64,000 bases of DNA from Imperialibacter roseus (lineage in GTDB: Bacteria; Bacteroidota; Bacteroidia; Cytophagales; Cyclobacteriaceae), in contig NZ_CP136051.1 in NCBI RefSeq assembly GCF_032999765.1, positions 6,466,501 through 6,530,500 on the forward strand, read 5' to 3'. Position 1 is the stretch's first letter; every line of letters begins with the position of its first letter. This document shows positions 46,009-54,237 of the stretch, in pieces. Under the pieces are notes generated by a model. The model saw only the letters and a list, made by a program, of their open reading frames with translations. It did not search any database and was not told the origin of the DNA. Both the position numbers and the translations under genes were made by a program.

Positions 46009-46162
46009 TGCGAATATCTTTTTGATATTGCAAAGGGTCAATATCCGTTTTGAGAGACCCAGCGAGTTTTCTTAAATCTGTTTTGGGTTGCTTTCGCAGA
46101 GCCTGATTCATTTTCTCGTTTATTTCCTTCTTCGGAGTGCCTTTTTTTATTACAGTGACCAT
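45995..46162 (-). CDS. Small antitoxin partner of the PIN toxin
   Basis: A 55-residue protein read from the ATG at 46162: MVTVIKKGTPKKEINEKM, then NQALRKQPKTDLRKLAGSLK, ending QKDIRNEWK. It starts with a short beta-strand and a basic region, followed by the helical LAGSLK...RNEW tail. That tail resembles the toxin-binding end of VapB-type antitoxins. The stop overlaps the toxin start by 14 bp. Too short for ordinary gene calling, but position, overlap and sequence type support it. Confidence 0.8.
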   Translation of the reverse strand: MVTVIKKGTPKKEINEKMNQALRKQPKTDLRKLAGSLKTDIDPLQYQKDIRNEWK

Positions 46163-46230
46163 GGCTTCGATCTTTTCTTTCTTAAAAGTACCTAAAAATC
46201 TGCAATGTAAATTTGTAGTTTGATACCTTA

Positions 46231-47010
46231 CTACGAGTAAAGAGCTTTCCTCACCTTCATCACTTTCCTCAATATCCCCTCAAGCTTTTCAATCGGCAGC
46301 ATCGTTTGGCCGTCACTCAAAGCATTGGCTGGATCGGGATGGGTTTCTATAAAAAGGCCGTCGGCACCAGTAGCAATGGCGGAAAGTGCCATGGTTTCGA
46401 TCATTTCAGGATTGCCGCCTGTGACACCATCAGCTTTGTTGGGCTGTTGAACAGAGTGCGTGCAATCCATCACCACGGGCACGCCATGCTTCTTTAGCCT
46501 GGTAATAGCTGTGGCATCCACCACCAGCCCTTCGTAGCCAAACGAGAACCCACGCTCACAAAGCCACACATTTTTGTTGCCGGTGGACAGCACTTTCTCC
46601 AGTGAAAACTTCATCGCCTCGGGCGACATAAACTGCCCCTTCTTGATATTCACGCCTTTGCCTGTCTCACCAGCTGCCAGCAGCAAATCGGTTTGCCGAC
46701 ATAGGAAGGCCGGAATCTGCAGGTAGTCTACATATTTGGCTGCGATGGCCGGCTCATAGCTTTCATGCACGTCGGTAATGGTAGGCACGCCAAGTTCTTT
46801 CCCCACTGCTTGAATAATAGCCATGGCCTCTTCTTTTTCGATGCCTGTGAAGCTGTTGAGCTTGGTGCGGTTGGCTTTTTTGAAGCTGGCCTTGAAAATG
46901 TAATCGATGCCCAACTCGTCGCAGATGCCCTTTACTTTTCTGCCTATTTCAAAAGGTGTTTTGTCGTTCTCGACCACACAAGGGCCGGCTATCAGGAATA
47001 GTTTACTCAT
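46231..47010 (-). CDS. kdsA: 3-deoxy-8-phosphooctulonate synthase
   Basis: A 259-residue TIM-barrel enzyme condensing arabinose-5-phosphate with phosphoenolpyruvate to Kdo-8-P. Motifs are LIAGPCVVENDKTPFEIG, KASFKKANRTKLNSFTGI, TDVHESYEP, QIPAFLCRQTDLLLAA, and DCTHSVQQPN with IETHPDPANALSDG near the end. The C in IPAFLCRQTD is common in both classes, so metal dependence cannot be told from this motif alone. The start overlaps the kdsD stop by 4 bp. Confidence 0.96.
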   Translation of the reverse strand: MSKLFLIAGPCVVENDKTPFEIGRKVKGICDELGIDYIFKASFKKANRTKLNSFTGIEKEEAMAIIQAVGKELGVPTITDVHESYEPAIAAKYVDYLQIPAFLCRQTDLLLAAGETGKGVNIKKGQFMSPEAMKFSLEKVLSTGNKNVWLCERGFSFGYEGLVVDATAITRLKKHGVPVVMDCTHSVQQPNKADGVTGGNPEMIETMALSAIATGADGLFIETHPDPANALSDGQTMLPIEKLEGILRKVMKVRKALYS

Positions 47011-47612
47011 TGCATTCTGCTTTTTTGTCCGAGGTAGCCGCTATGGTGCCTTTTGGCGTAGCCAGCCTTATCAAAGTTGATCTTTTTCATTAACATTACC
47101 ACCAGCAAGTCGCCCAAAACCGACATCACTGTGGTGCTGGTCGTTGGGGTGAGGTCGAGTGGGCAAATTTCTTTCGGTTGCCCGGTGCTCAGGCAAATGT
47201 TGGCTGTTCTTCCCAGTTCGTTTTCTGGGTGGCCGGTGATGCAAATAGTCTTGATTTTTGGATACAGGTTGTCTGCCAGCTCCAGCAACTTGAGAATTTC
47301 TTCAGTTTTGCCCGAATTGGAAATAACCAGCAGGATGTCGTTCGGTTGCAAAACTCCCAGGTCGCCATGTTGTGCTTCCGACGGATGAAGGAACACAGCA
47401 GGGGAACCTGTCGAGCAAAAAGTAGTGGCGATGTTCTGCCCTATCTGACCGGCTTTGCCAATGCCGCTAATGACAATCTTTCCTTTTTTAACATGTATCT
47501 GTTCGTATAGCGCATCAATGGCGTTCAGTATCGACTCATCTACCGGGATATTATGAATAGCCTGAACTTCTTTTTCTACCAGGCTGCGAATTTCTTCAAG
47601 TGACTGACTCAT
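47007..47612 (-). CDS. kdsD: Arabinose-5-phosphate isomerase, SIS domain only
   Basis: A 201-residue isomerase of the KpsF/GutQ/KdsD family that converts ribulose-5-phosphate to arabinose-5-phosphate, the first Kdo precursor. The SIS domain motifs are ISGIGKAGQIGQNIATTFCSTGSPAVFLHPSEAQHGDLG and VISNSGKTEEILKLLELAD. The paired CBS domains of the E. coli enzyme (about 120 residues) are missing, as in several CBS-less homologues, so feedback control is probably different. It overlaps kdsA by 4 bp. Confidence 0.92.
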   Translation of the reverse strand: MSQSLEEIRSLVEKEVQAIHNIPVDESILNAIDALYEQIHVKKGKIVISGIGKAGQIGQNIATTFCSTGSPAVFLHPSEAQHGDLGVLQPNDILLVISNSGKTEEILKLLELADNLYPKIKTICITGHPENELGRTANICLSTGQPKEICPLDLTPTTSTTVMSVLGDLLVVMLMKKINFDKAGYAKRHHSGYLGQKSRMQ

Positions 47613-47857
47613 AATTGGGTTTGTAAAGCTGCAAAATTAGGAAAATGAGGGTTGAAAATATAGCATGAGCCCATTTGTACGAATTAGCAGCACTTCAGAT
47701 GCCGAGGCCAGGCCAGTTTCGTTCATCTATCGGCGGGCTATTGTTCATATATGTACACTTTTCCTGAGGAACAATATTTTAAATTAATGATTATCAGTGA
47801 GTTAAATTTTTTGGCACAAGTGTTGACTTATTTTGGTAACCATTGAACAAAGAGACT

Positions 47858-48115
47858 ATGAAATCGAAGAACGCAAATACAACAAAGATTCTCCTATTGG
47901 GAATAATTGTGGCAGTCGTCTCGCTCCTGTCGTCTTTGAATGGGTCAGGGTTTGTGGCAGGAGAGAGGGCATTGTCGGGAGCGGCTGTTGGCCGAAAAGA
48001 TGACGCTATGAGGGTTGAAGCAAAGTTGCAGCTTGAGAAATTGGCGACATCCAAGAAATTGGCGAAAGAAATAGATCAAAATTTCACTGCCGGGGGCAAC
48101 ACAATGGTCAATTGA
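47858..48115 (+). CDS. Small predicted membrane or secreted protein
   Basis: An 85-residue protein that I do not recognise. MKSKNANTTKILLLGIIVAVVSLLSSL is an N-terminal signal anchor or signal peptide; the rest is polar with a basic, helix-forming MRVEAKLQLEKLATSKKLAKEID. The ATG at 47858 is chosen over a TTG at 47843. Lone gene between kdsD (divergent) and the HTTM gene. Confidence 0.55.
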   Translation: MKSKNANTTKILLLGIIVAVVSLLSSLNGSGFVAGERALSGAAVGRKDDAMRVEAKLQLEKLATSKKLAKEIDQNFTAGGNTMVN

Positions 48116-48256
48116 AACGTAAACACTTTTAAATGAATAAGAAATAACAACGCATAGTTGTTTTTAGTAGATAGGTTTAGGTTGGTTTGAAAAAGAGGGT
48201 CTTTAGGGCCCTTTTTTTTATGCCAGAGATTCATTTCTTTACACAAATTTTTTGAT

Positions 48257-49609
48257 GTGTTTCCCTCTCTGACACTTAATCGACAGTACTTATCGCAACC
48301 AGTTGACAATACACCCCTTGTGTTGTTCCGGGTGGTTTTTGGCTTTCTCGTATTTATGGAGGGAGCAAGTTTTTTCTTGCTGGGCCAAATCTCCGAAATT
48401 TATACTGAAGCAGTTGTTGTTTTTACCTATCAGGGACTAGGCTGGATGCAGCCGCTGCCAGGCATTGGGATGTACCTGGTTTTTGCTTTTGTTTGTGTGA
48501 TTGGCATCATGATCATGCTTGGCTGGCGGTACAGGTTTTCAGCCTGGGCGTTTGCCCTCACCTGGACATACATTTACTTCTCCCACAAGGCCCACTATAA
48601 CAATCATCACTACCTTTTTATGCTGATGGCCTACGCCATGGCGCTGATGCCCGCAGCCGATGATTTGTCTCTTGATGCCCATTACCACCCTGATAAACGA
48701 TCAACGTCTTGTCCCAGGTGGTGTATCTCCTTTTTTGTGCTTCAGTTACTGATCGTTTATACGTTCGCCAGCATCGCCAAAATCTACCCTGATTGGCTCG
48801 AGGCCAGGCCAATGGAAATATGGATGAAGGGCAAGTCACACTATTGGTTGATAGGCGGTATGCTGCAGTACAAGTGGATTCACTATTTGCTTGCTTATGG
48901 AGGTATCGCTTTTGACGGAGCGATTATATGGTTGTTATTAATCAAGAGGACTCGCTGGGTAGGTGTTGCCTTGTCGATAGCTTTTCACCTCTTTAATTCA
49001 TTTGTTTTTCAAATCGGCATCTTTCCTTACCTCATGCTGGGCACGTTGTTCTTCTTTTTCGATGGAGAAGACCTCAGAAAAAAACTACTGGGAAGGTGGA
49101 AATGGGGAATTGCTTTGCCTGCAAAAACGCACTTGCCAAACGACCCGGGCTATTTTCTCTTTCTGGGCTATTTCCTGATTCAGCTGTTGCTGCCACTAAG
49201 GCATCATTTGTTCGAGGGCAACGTGCATTGGACAGATTAAGGCCATAAGTTATCGTGGCATATGATGCTTCGGACGAAAACTGGCAGCGCTGTTTATAGA
49301 GTCACCAACAAGAAGACCGGTGAGGTAGAGAAGGTTCGTCCGTCTCATTATCTGGGTTCACTTAAAGGCAGGATGGCCAGCAGCCACCCAGATATTATTT
49401 GGCAGTTTGCTCATCATCTCAAAAAGGAATACGAAAACAAAGGATGGGAAGAGGTTGCCGTATTTGTTGACTGTGTGGTAAGTCTCAATGGCCACCCTTC
49501 CCACCCTTTGATTGACCCGGAAGTTGACCTTGGAAGCGTAGCCTGGGAGCCATTCCGCCATTCCGATTGGATACTTCAGTGGCCTGAAGAATTGCAAGAA
49601 ATTGAATGA
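48257..49609 (+). pseudogene. HTTM (vitamin K-dependent gamma-carboxylase-like) gene interrupted by an in-frame TAA
   Basis: A polytopic HTTM-domain protein. The first open part (48257-49240, GTG start, 327 residues) has about six membrane segments, HKAHYNNHHYLFMLMAYAMALMPA, and ends LPLRHHLFEGNVHWTD followed by TAA (49238-49240). The same frame continues without shift as GHKLSWHMMLRTKTGSAVYRV to 49609, giving the C-terminal part (WEEVAVFVDCVVSLNGHPSHPLIDPEVDLG). Family members read WTxEGHxxSWxMMLR-like at this point, so one GAA or GAG codon appears changed to TAA. The whole would be 450 residues. Confidence 0.85.
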
Positions 49610-49695
49610 CTATTGAGAAGTATCCAAAATTAATCTATAATTTTCGGCTTTAAAGAGGGCCTTGTTTCGCCCTGGATGCGTACCTGTTTAGCCGC

Positions 49696-49713
49696 TGTTT
49701 TGTTAACAAAACA
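49696..49713. promoter_or_regulatory. 18-bp perfect palindrome upstream of the PorE-like gene
   Basis: TGTTTTGTTAACAAAACA at 49696-49713 is fully self-complementary. It is flanked by TACCTGT (49681-49687) and ACAGGTA (49713-49719), also an inverted pair. The start codon at 49725 is 11 bp downstream, so it lies in the 5' leader or core promoter. Candidate repressor site; no regulator gene is adjacent. Confidence 0.55.
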
Positions 49714-49724
49714 CAGGTACATTT

Positions 49725-51767
49725 ATGATTGCTACAAGTTTTAGAAAGACGGCAGCTACAGCTATTCTGTTGTGTGCTGGCATGTTTACATTAAAAGCCC
49801 AGCAGGTGCAGTGGGCCTCTTCAGTTGTTGGTTTTTCCAGCGAGTACATCAACAACAATTACAAAGGACAATATCTCGCCAAAGAGATTCTGGGTAATCC
49901 AAGCAGGTATCCGGTATTTGGAGCGACACCATGCGGCTGGACGCCCAGCAAGGAAAATAGTCCTGAAGGCGAGTGGATCAAAGTTGGCTTCGACAAGCCT
50001 ATGCAAATCAGCCAGGTAGCCGTGGTCGAAATCTTCAATCCAGGTGCTGTGAGAAGGATTCTGCTCTACGATGAGGCAGACAACGAATCGGTTATTTACC
50101 AAAACGACTCAACCGCACCGCTGAGCGAGGCTGGTAGGCTGCTTTCCCATGTGTTCCCTAAAACGACCTACAAGGTGGCTGCGGTAAAGGTCGAGTTGCG
50201 CACAGCTTCGGTGCCCGGCTTCAACGAGCTTGACGCAATAGCCATTAGTGACTCGGACGCACCGGTTCCAGTAGGGATTAACCTGTCTCCCGATGCGGAC
50301 AAGGCGTTGCAGATAGAGCACCTCTCAACAAGTGTAAATACACCGACCGATGAACTCAATCCCATTATTTCGCCAGATGGCAAGGTATTATACTTCACAA
50401 GGGAAGGCCACCCCGAGAATCTCGATGATCCGGCTACCCAGGACATTTGGTTTGCGAATATTAACGAAGATGGTAGTCTCGACACTGCTGTGAACATTGG
50501 CCGACCACTTAACAATGCCAGCAACAGCGGTCTGGAGTCTATTTTGCCTGATAACCAAACTGCGTTGCTGCTCAATACCTACAATGCCGACGGAACAATG
50601 GGCGTCGGTGTTTCGATCACACACAAGGAAGGTGATAAGTGGGGCTTTCCTGTAAAAGTCGACATCGACAGCTTCTACAACCACAATAAGTTCGGAGAGT
50701 ATTTTCTCGTGGCCGACGGGCAAACGCTTTTGATGACTTTGCAGCGAGAAAACTCCATTGGCTCTAAAGACATCCATGTTAGTTTTAAAAGGGAAAACGG
50801 TACCTGGACGGCACCCATGAATATCGGGCCAACTGTAAACACAGCGGCATCCGAGATTTTCCCCTATATGGCCGCCGATGGCGTTTCACTCTACTATTCC
50901 ACTGCCGGGTGGCCAGGCTACGGCGGCTCCGACATGTTCGTCACCCGACGCCTCGACGACACCTGGCTCAACTGGACAGAGCCGCAAAACCTCGGACCTC
51001 ACATTAACTCACCTCAATTTGACGCATACTATTCTTTTACCGCATCGGGTGACTACGCATACTTCTCCTCTTACGGCAAAGATTCCAATGGAAAGAGCGA
51101 TTTATATCGGGTGAGACTTCCTGAATCACTGAGGCCAAAACCTGTGGTGGTAGTGCGGGGCCGGGTACTCAATGCCAAAACAAACGAGCCACTGGGAGCC
51201 AGCATCAACTATGAAGTGCTGAGCTCCGGTAAACAGGCAGGCGTTGCGAATAGCGACGCAATAGATGGTAGCTACAGCATTATTTTACCCTCGGGCGAGA
51301 ATTATGGCTTTTTGGGTCAATCCGATGGGTTTATTTCAGTAAGCGAAAACCTCGATCTTATCAACCTGAAGGAGTATCGGGAAATCAATAAGGATCTTTA
51401 TTTGGTGCCAATTGAAAAGGGACAGGTGGTGCGGCTTAACAACATCTTTTTTGACGTAGACAAGTTCACATTCAAGAAGGAAGCTACTCCTGAGCTCAAC
51501 CGGTTTGTCAAGCTGCTGACCGACCAATCGGGACTGCGTATTGAAATATCGGGGCACACCGACAACACGGGCAGCGCTGACTACAACATGAAGTTGAGCG
51601 CCAACAGGGCAAAGGCCGTTTATGATTATCTAATCAAGCAGGGTATTGACGCTGGGCGACTGGCATTTAAAGGCTATGGACTCACCAAGCCAACTGCTGA
51701 TAATAACACCGCTGACGGCCGGCAGCTCAACCGAAGGGTGGAGTTTCTGATCGTGGAAAGTGAATAG
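49725..51767 (+). CDS. PD40/OmpA-family outer-membrane-linked protein (PorE-like)
   Basis: A 680-residue protein. A signal peptide (to about residue 25, KAQQ) is followed by an N-terminal region of about 150 residues resembling a discoidin-type beta-sandwich (GEWIKVGFDKPMQISQVAVVEIFNPGAVRRI). Then come a PD40 propeller (about 195-460, with NPIISPDGKVLYFTREGHPENLDDPATQDIW), a carboxypeptidase-regulatory-like domain (about 470-550) and a C-terminal OmpA peptidoglycan-binding domain (about 565-680: ISGHTDNTGSADYNMKLSANRAKAVYDYL). The last three domains are arranged as in PorE of the type IX secretion system. The added N-terminal domain makes an ordinary PorE less certain. Confidence 0.8.
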   Translation: MIATSFRKTAATAILLCAGMFTLKAQQVQWASSVVGFSSEYINNNYKGQYLAKEILGNPSRYPVFGATPCGWTPSKENSPEGEWIKVGFDKPMQISQVAVVEIFNPGAVRRILLYDEADNESVIYQNDSTAPLSEAGRLLSHVFPKTTYKVAAVKVELRTASVPGFNELDAIAISDSDAPVPVGINLSPDADKALQIEHLSTSVNTPTDELNPIISPDGKVLYFTREGHPENLDDPATQDIWFANINEDGSLDTAVNIGRPLNNASNSGLESILPDNQTALLLNTYNADGTMGVGVSITHKEGDKWGFPVKVDIDSFYNHNKFGEYFLVADGQTLLMTLQRENSIGSKDIHVSFKRENGTWTAPMNIGPTVNTAASEIFPYMAADGVSLYYSTAGWPGYGGSDMFVTRRLDDTWLNWTEPQNLGPHINSPQFDAYYSFTASGDYAYFSSYGKDSNGKSDLYRVRLPESLRPKPVVVVRGRVLNAKTNEPLGASINYEVLSSGKQAGVANSDAIDGSYSIILPSGENYGFLGQSDGFISVSENLDLINLKEYREINKDLYLVPIEKGQVVRLNNIFFDVDKFTFKKEATPELNRFVKLLTDQSGLRIEISGHTDNTGSADYNMKLSANRAKAVYDYLIKQGIDAGRLAFKGYGLTKPTADNNTADGRQLNRRVEFLIVESE

Positions 51768-51840
51768 CAGCCGGTTGACTTAAACCAGTTGGCGGGGACG
51801 ATTCATTTGGGTAAATTACCTACGACTAACCAACCACAAA

Positions 51841-53934
51841 ATGACCAATCGTTTCCGCCAGCTTTTGCTGGTTATCCTGCTTCCTGTCCTGTCCTTTCCC
51901 GCACTTGCGCAATTCAGCCTTGAGGACGTGATGTCTTACCCCTTTGCCACTGAGTTGGTAGCTGGCAAGGCGACCGATGCGATGGCGTGGGTTGAAAACA
52001 AAAGGGGGATAAGAAATATCTACTTTGCAAAAGGGCCTGATGGGCCTTCGGTTCAGCTTACCAGCTATGGTAAGGATGATGGGCAGGAAATATCCTCACT
52101 TACCTTTTTTATGAATGACCAGTGGTTGCTCTACGTGAGGGGCAGTGCACCAAACCGCAACGGCGAAATAGCCAACCCTGACAGCAACCCAGAAGGCGCA
52201 GAGCAAATCATCTGGCTTATTTCTACAGAAAGTGGTGATGCGATCAGGGTGGCAAACGGCTACTCGCCAACCGTCCATCCCACTGAAAACACCATTCTTT
52301 TTTCCAGCCCGGCAGGCATTTTCCAAATAAACATCAATGAATACGGTATTCCTGAATCTGATAGCGAAAGGCTGTTGTTTCGGGCCCGTGGCAGCAATGG
52401 TGGGCAGGCATGGTCGCCTGATGGCAAGGAGGTGCTTTTCACCAGCTCAAGAGGAGATCATAGTTTTGTGGGGATTTTCAGCGCAGAAAAAGGGGAAATC
52501 CGCTGGATGGCTCCTTCGGTGGGCCGAGATATGATTCCCGTATGGTCGCCTGACGGCAAACAGGTGGCTTTTGTCAGATACAAAGGCTTGAAAAGAGATG
52601 AACTCGTCAATATTACTGGTGGAGAGTCATTTTCCATTTTTGTGGCCGATGCTGTCACGGGGGCAGCTAAAGAAGTATGGAAATCCCCTTCGGACGACGG
52701 CGGCTTTGCTCAATCGTACCCGGCGGCTCCACTACAATGGACGAAAGCAAACAGACTGCTATTTTATTCGGAGCATGAAGGCTGGATGCATATTTACAGC
52801 ATGAATCCGGATGGGTCAGGGCTTACCGATGTGACACCCGGCGCCTGCGAGGCAGAGGACAGCGGAATTTCTGCAGACGGGAGTACACTTTATTTTTCTT
52901 CTAACTGTGGGGATATCGACAGAAGGCACTTGTATAGTGTGGCAGTGAAAGGTGGAACGCCAAAGGCACTAACAAAAGGAGAAGGAAGCGAAATGACACC
53001 GGTGCCATTGGCTTCCGGCAGGGGGCTGGCGATGCAATACATGGGGTATAACTTTGACAAGACTGTGGGTTTTCTGGCGTCTGGAGCTTCGACTGTGAAA
53101 CAAATTTCCTCGGCTGCTCCATCGGCCTTTCCTGCTAAGTCGCTGGTCAAGCCAGAGCAGGTCATTTACAAATCGCCCGATGGCGTTGAAATTCACGCAC
53201 AACTATTTATGCCTGCCACGCACAAAAAGGGTGAGAAGCATCCCGCCATTATTTTCATGCACGGCGGCCCCATCAGACAAATGTTGCTGACCTTCCACTA
53301 TTCAAGTTATTATTCCAACGCTTATGCCTTCAACCAGTACCTGGCCAGTCAGGGCTATGTGGTGATGTCTGTCAATTATCGGGATGGAATTGGCTACGGC
53401 AAGGACTTCAGAAGAGTTGAGAATCAGGGCCCAAGAGGTGCCGAGGAATACCAGGACATTGTAGCCGGAGGCAAATATCTGCAAGGCAGGGTGGAAGTAG
53501 AACCAGCCAAAATTGGCCTGTGGGGAGGCTCCTACGGCGGCTACCTCACTGCTATGGGCCTTGCAAGAAACCCTGAACTTTTCAAAGCCGGTGTTGACCT
53601 TCACGGCGTGCACGACTGGGCTTTCCGGGCCAGGGAATTTGGCCCGCCGGGTGGTTGGTGGGGTATCACTGAAGAGCTCATGGACAAAGCCTTTGAATCT
53701 TCTCCGGTTTCTGACCTCTCGAAATGGACGGCGCCTGTGCTGCTGGTGCACGGTGACGACGACCGGAATGTGCTATTTCAGCAAACCACCGACCTTGCCG
53801 AGACACTCAGAGAAAAAGGGGTGAACGTCGACCTGCTCATATTCCCCGACGAAGTGCACGGCTTCCTGCGGTATGATAGCTGGTTCCGCACCTTTGAGGC
53901 GGCCAAGGTGTACTTTGATAAATATTTGAAGTAG
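51841..53934 (+). CDS. S9-family prolyl oligopeptidase / dipeptidyl peptidase
   Basis: A 697-residue secreted peptidase. A signal peptide (to about 23), an N-terminal beta-propeller (about 50-400; repeated WSPDGKEVLFTSSRG and PVWSPDGKQVAFVRYKG), and a C-terminal alpha/beta-hydrolase domain (about 430-697). The catalytic triad is S564 (WGGSYGGYL), D641 (HGDDDRNV) and H673 (DEVHGF). It cleaves short peptides, probably in the periplasm or outside the cell. Single gene, followed by the core hairpin of the GGATCAA element family, which may act as its terminator. Confidence 0.92.
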   Translation: MTNRFRQLLLVILLPVLSFPALAQFSLEDVMSYPFATELVAGKATDAMAWVENKRGIRNIYFAKGPDGPSVQLTSYGKDDGQEISSLTFFMNDQWLLYVRGSAPNRNGEIANPDSNPEGAEQIIWLISTESGDAIRVANGYSPTVHPTENTILFSSPAGIFQININEYGIPESDSERLLFRARGSNGGQAWSPDGKEVLFTSSRGDHSFVGIFSAEKGEIRWMAPSVGRDMIPVWSPDGKQVAFVRYKGLKRDELVNITGGESFSIFVADAVTGAAKEVWKSPSDDGGFAQSYPAAPLQWTKANRLLFYSEHEGWMHIYSMNPDGSGLTDVTPGACEAEDSGISADGSTLYFSSNCGDIDRRHLYSVAVKGGTPKALTKGEGSEMTPVPLASGRGLAMQYMGYNFDKTVGFLASGASTVKQISSAAPSAFPAKSLVKPEQVIYKSPDGVEIHAQLFMPATHKKGEKHPAIIFMHGGPIRQMLLTFHYSSYYSNAYAFNQYLASQGYVVMSVNYRDGIGYGKDFRRVENQGPRGAEEYQDIVAGGKYLQGRVEVEPAKIGLWGGSYGGYLTAMGLARNPELFKAGVDLHGVHDWAFRAREFGPPGGWWGITEELMDKAFESSPVSDLSKWTAPVLLVHGDDDRNVLFQQTTDLAETLREKGVNVDLLIFPDEVHGFLRYDSWFRTFEAAKVYFDKYLK

Positions 53935-53973
53935 CTGTCCTTCATAGCTTTAACTCAACACATTTCGTAAGGA

Positions 53974-54027
53974 ATAAAAAAACAAAACTGGTTCAATGCG
54001 TCCCGCTTGGACCTTTTGTTTTTTTAT
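53974..54027. repeat. Core hairpin of the MITE family, solo copy D
   Basis: Arms ATAAAAAAACAAAA / TTTTGTTTTTTTAT enclose the family loop CTGGTTCAATGCGTCCCGCT and TGGACC. No GGATCAA ends are next to it. It follows the S9 peptidase stop by 40 bp and has a T-run after the stem, so it can work as a terminator. Confidence 0.72.
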
Positions 54028-54117
54028 AAGCAAGTTGGTGGAGAGAACCCACCGGCCTTTGCCATTCGTTTTTTTGTGATACAACTTGCGGTCAGTGTTT
54101 TCACCAGTCTCCGTTGC

Positions 54118-54197
54118 GGCCTGGTGTCTTCACCAGCCAGGTTCCCCTGAACACACATACTAATATTTCGCCGTGGCCTCGTGTATTCACGAGCCAC
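54118..54197. repeat. REP-like hairpins related to those at 18.5 kb
   Basis: Copies: GGCCTGGTGTCTTCACCAGCC (split here as GGCCTGGTG-TCTT-CACCAGCC, 54118-54138) and GTGGCCTCGTG-TATT-CACGAGCCAC (54173-54197). The latter differs at few positions from 18594-18617. Confidence 0.65.
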
Positions 54198-54237
54198 TTT
54201 TTTACCTGATACAAACACATTTTAATATCTTGCCTGA

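Noticed and set aside
54024-54218. 64-codon minus-strand frame in the repeat region
   Set aside because: It is made of the REP-like hairpins (repeated TRPRR/DTRPQRR).
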